NCBI GenBank assembly: GCA_025997195.1
Contig: BNUG01000082.1
Coordinates: forward strand, 1-6,886
Length of the DNA: 6,886 bases
Direction: 5' to 3'
Source: Clostridia bacterium
Lineage (GTDB): Bacteria > Bacillota > Clostridia > Peptostreptococcales > Anaerovoracaceae
The position numbers were made by a program, and so were the translations under genes. The notes beneath the pieces were generated by a model that worked only from the letters and a program-made list of their open reading frames with translations, was not told the origin of the DNA and made no database searches. This document shows, in pieces, positions 6,103 through 6,886 of the stretch (position 1 is the stretch's first letter; each line of letters begins with the position of its first letter).

Positions 6103-6131
6103 ATTATATACGTATCGTTACGTAATGTCAA
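6103..6131 (-). promoter_or_regulatory. consensus sigma-A promoter of hicAB
   Basis: On the minus strand TTGACA (6126-6131), a spacer of exactly 17 bp, and TATAAT (6103-6108): a perfect match to both hexamers. Transcription should begin near 6096, leaving a leader of about 18 bases before the hicA GTG. Such a strong promoter needs tight repression, consistent with the operator that covers it. Confidence 0.92.
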
Positions 6132-6158
6132 GTATTTATTACGTAAAGTTACGTATAT
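6106..6158. promoter_or_regulatory. four-site palindromic operator over the hicAB promoter
   Basis: Two 21-bp arms (6106-6126 and 6138-6158) are inverted copies, 19 of 21 positions matching, separated by 11 bp. Each arm carries two TACGTA hexamers: 6109-6114, 6119-6124, 6140-6145 and 6150-6155. Start-to-start spacings are 10, 21 and 10 bp, so all four sites face one side of the helix. The -35 box lies at the centre and two sites fill the -35/-10 spacer. The layout fits cooperative binding by a ribbon-helix-helix HicB; the binding itself is inferred. Confidence 0.85.
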
Positions 6159-6197
6159 ATTCTCTGTGAATTCCATATACTCCATTTACTCTCCATC

Positions 6198-6251
6198 CTA
6201 AATAACAAACCCCTTCGTCCTGTAATAATTAATAGCTTCGTCTTCAATCAT
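6198..6251 (-). CDS. 17-codon ORF directly after the zinc-domain stop, probable gene remnant
   Basis: The ATG at 6249-6251 abuts the TAA of the preceding zinc-domain ORF, and the frame reads MIEDEAINYYRTKGFVI before TAG at 6198-6200. The opening looks like a natural protein N-terminus, but it has no ribosome site of its own and would rely on translational coupling. It may be the start of a gene whose remainder was lost at the hicAB boundary, or it may be chance. Confidence 0.2.
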   Translation of the reverse strand: MIEDEAINYYRTKGFVI

Positions 6252-6500
6252 TTACGGATTGCATCTTTTACAAGAACGATACCCCATTTCAAGTGCAAGT
6301 TGCCACGATTCAATTCCAATTAAATTTTCTGCGTTTATCCTATCTACATACGAACATGATGGAACATGAAATACGTCGGACGATCTACTCGCATAATATG
6401 GCGAACTCCCAGAATCCTTTTCGACATACGGCACACCTTCATATGATGGTGTCGGCATAACCGGATCATCTTTATCGTAACCGTCATCGTATCCCTCGTT
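6252..6500 (-). pseudogene. orphan Ada-like zinc-binding domain, likely a truncated gene fragment
   Basis: The frame ends in an Ada-type metal-binding domain: 'DVFHVPSCSYVDRIN' followed by 'IESWQLALEMGYRSCKRCNP'. Numbered from the only upstream ATG (6557), the ligands would be H64, C68, C96 and C99. The spacings resemble those of the four-cysteine zinc site of E. coli Ada, but the first ligand, which in Ada is the methyl-accepting cysteine, is histidine here, so alkyl transfer is not expected. Such stand-alone domains occur at the ends of nucleases and surface proteins. The ATG at 6557 is not convincing: the roughly 19 residues it adds are an out-of-frame reading of the KilA-N gene and it lacks a good ribosome site. 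The supportable part begins near 6500 with NEGYDDGYDKDD. Confidence 0.5.
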
Positions 6501-6886
6501 AAACGGCATTAAGATTTTCAACATTGGACAGGCATACGAGTTGTGAAATATCCGCATAATCTCTCATGTTGCCGGATAGCTTTGGATTGCGCTTTCTCCA
6601 TGTCTGCGCGGTCATTCCGAATAACGCAACATTCAATACATCTGCCTCATTCGCATATATGATCGCGGTTTCTTTCGCGGTGAAGGCTGGCGGAATAAGG
6701 TTCTGCTTTATCGCATCCGTATGAACACGATAATTGATTTTCGTCAGATTGCGTTTGATGTCCTAGTCAAGTTGTTTCTGCTCCTGTGCTTTCAGACGGT
6801 CAAATTCTTTTATCAAATAGATTTTGAATTGTGGACTTATCCACATACCGAATTCAAAGGCAATGTCCTTGTAAGCGTATGTGCCG
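6499..6886 (-). pseudogene. decayed KilA-N domain phage-type gene, partial
   Basis: Reading leftward from the window edge, the frame gives 'GTYAYKDIAFEFGMWISPQF' and 'KIYLIKEFDRLKAQEQKQLD', the end of a KilA-N domain as found in phage and plasmid proteins of Bacillota. TAG at 6763-6765 then interrupts it where relatives, as I recall them, carry tryptophan (TGG). The frame resumes with 'IKRNLTKINYRVHTDAIKQN', 'YANEADVLNVALFGMTAQTW', 'NPKLSGNMRDYADISQLVCL' and 'SNVENLNAV', and stops at TAA 6499-6501, short of the usual C-terminus. An indel near 6500 probably shifts the frame, because NEG follows in the next frame. The N-terminus lies outside the window. With a nonsense codon plus truncation it is almost certainly non-functional. 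Confidence 0.85.

Overview
The window is bacterial accessory DNA. Strong AGGAGG-type ribosome binding sites, one perfect TTGACA-17-TATAAT promoter, short intergenic gaps, and a KilA-N/HicAB/Phd-PIN gene repertoire suggest a low-to-mid GC Bacillota (Clostridia or Negativicutes style). That placement is inference; no rRNA or other taxonomic marker is present.

Layout from left to right. Positions 1-195 are non-coding and hold a perfect 10-bp dyad at 13-35. Positions 196-838 (+) are a type II toxin-antitoxin pair, a Phd/YefM-like antitoxin followed one base later by a PIN-domain ribonuclease. A WYL-domain transcription regulator (873-1916, -) converges on it. Across a divergent promoter region (1917-2018) lies a rightward operon: an unrecognised 338-residue protein, rtcB (RNA 3'-phosphate ligase, overlapping it by 11 bp), a short gene broken by an in-frame TAA, and a 290-residue protein that I tentatively place in DUF6557. 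The broken gene looks like an N-terminal copy of the DUF6557-like gene that follows it.

From 5481 onward everything reads leftward: hicB, hicA, a four-site hicAB operator-promoter, a 17-codon ORF, an orphan Ada-like zinc-binding domain, and a decayed KilA-N phage-type gene running off the right edge. The KilA-N remnant has an internal TAG and a frameshift. The right end therefore looks like decayed mobile or phage material next to a live toxin-antitoxin module.

The core of interest is the WYL regulator divergent from an rtcB operon. RtcB rejoins RNA ends made by endonucleases, and WYL proteins often act as ligand-sensing or nucleic-acid-responsive regulators. The arrangement resembles, in logic only, the rtcR-rtcBA system of proteobacteria. 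Two RNA-cleaving toxin modules (PIN and HicA) flank it. A functional cut-and-repair link is possible but unproven; chance accumulation of toxin modules in an accessory region is the simpler explanation.
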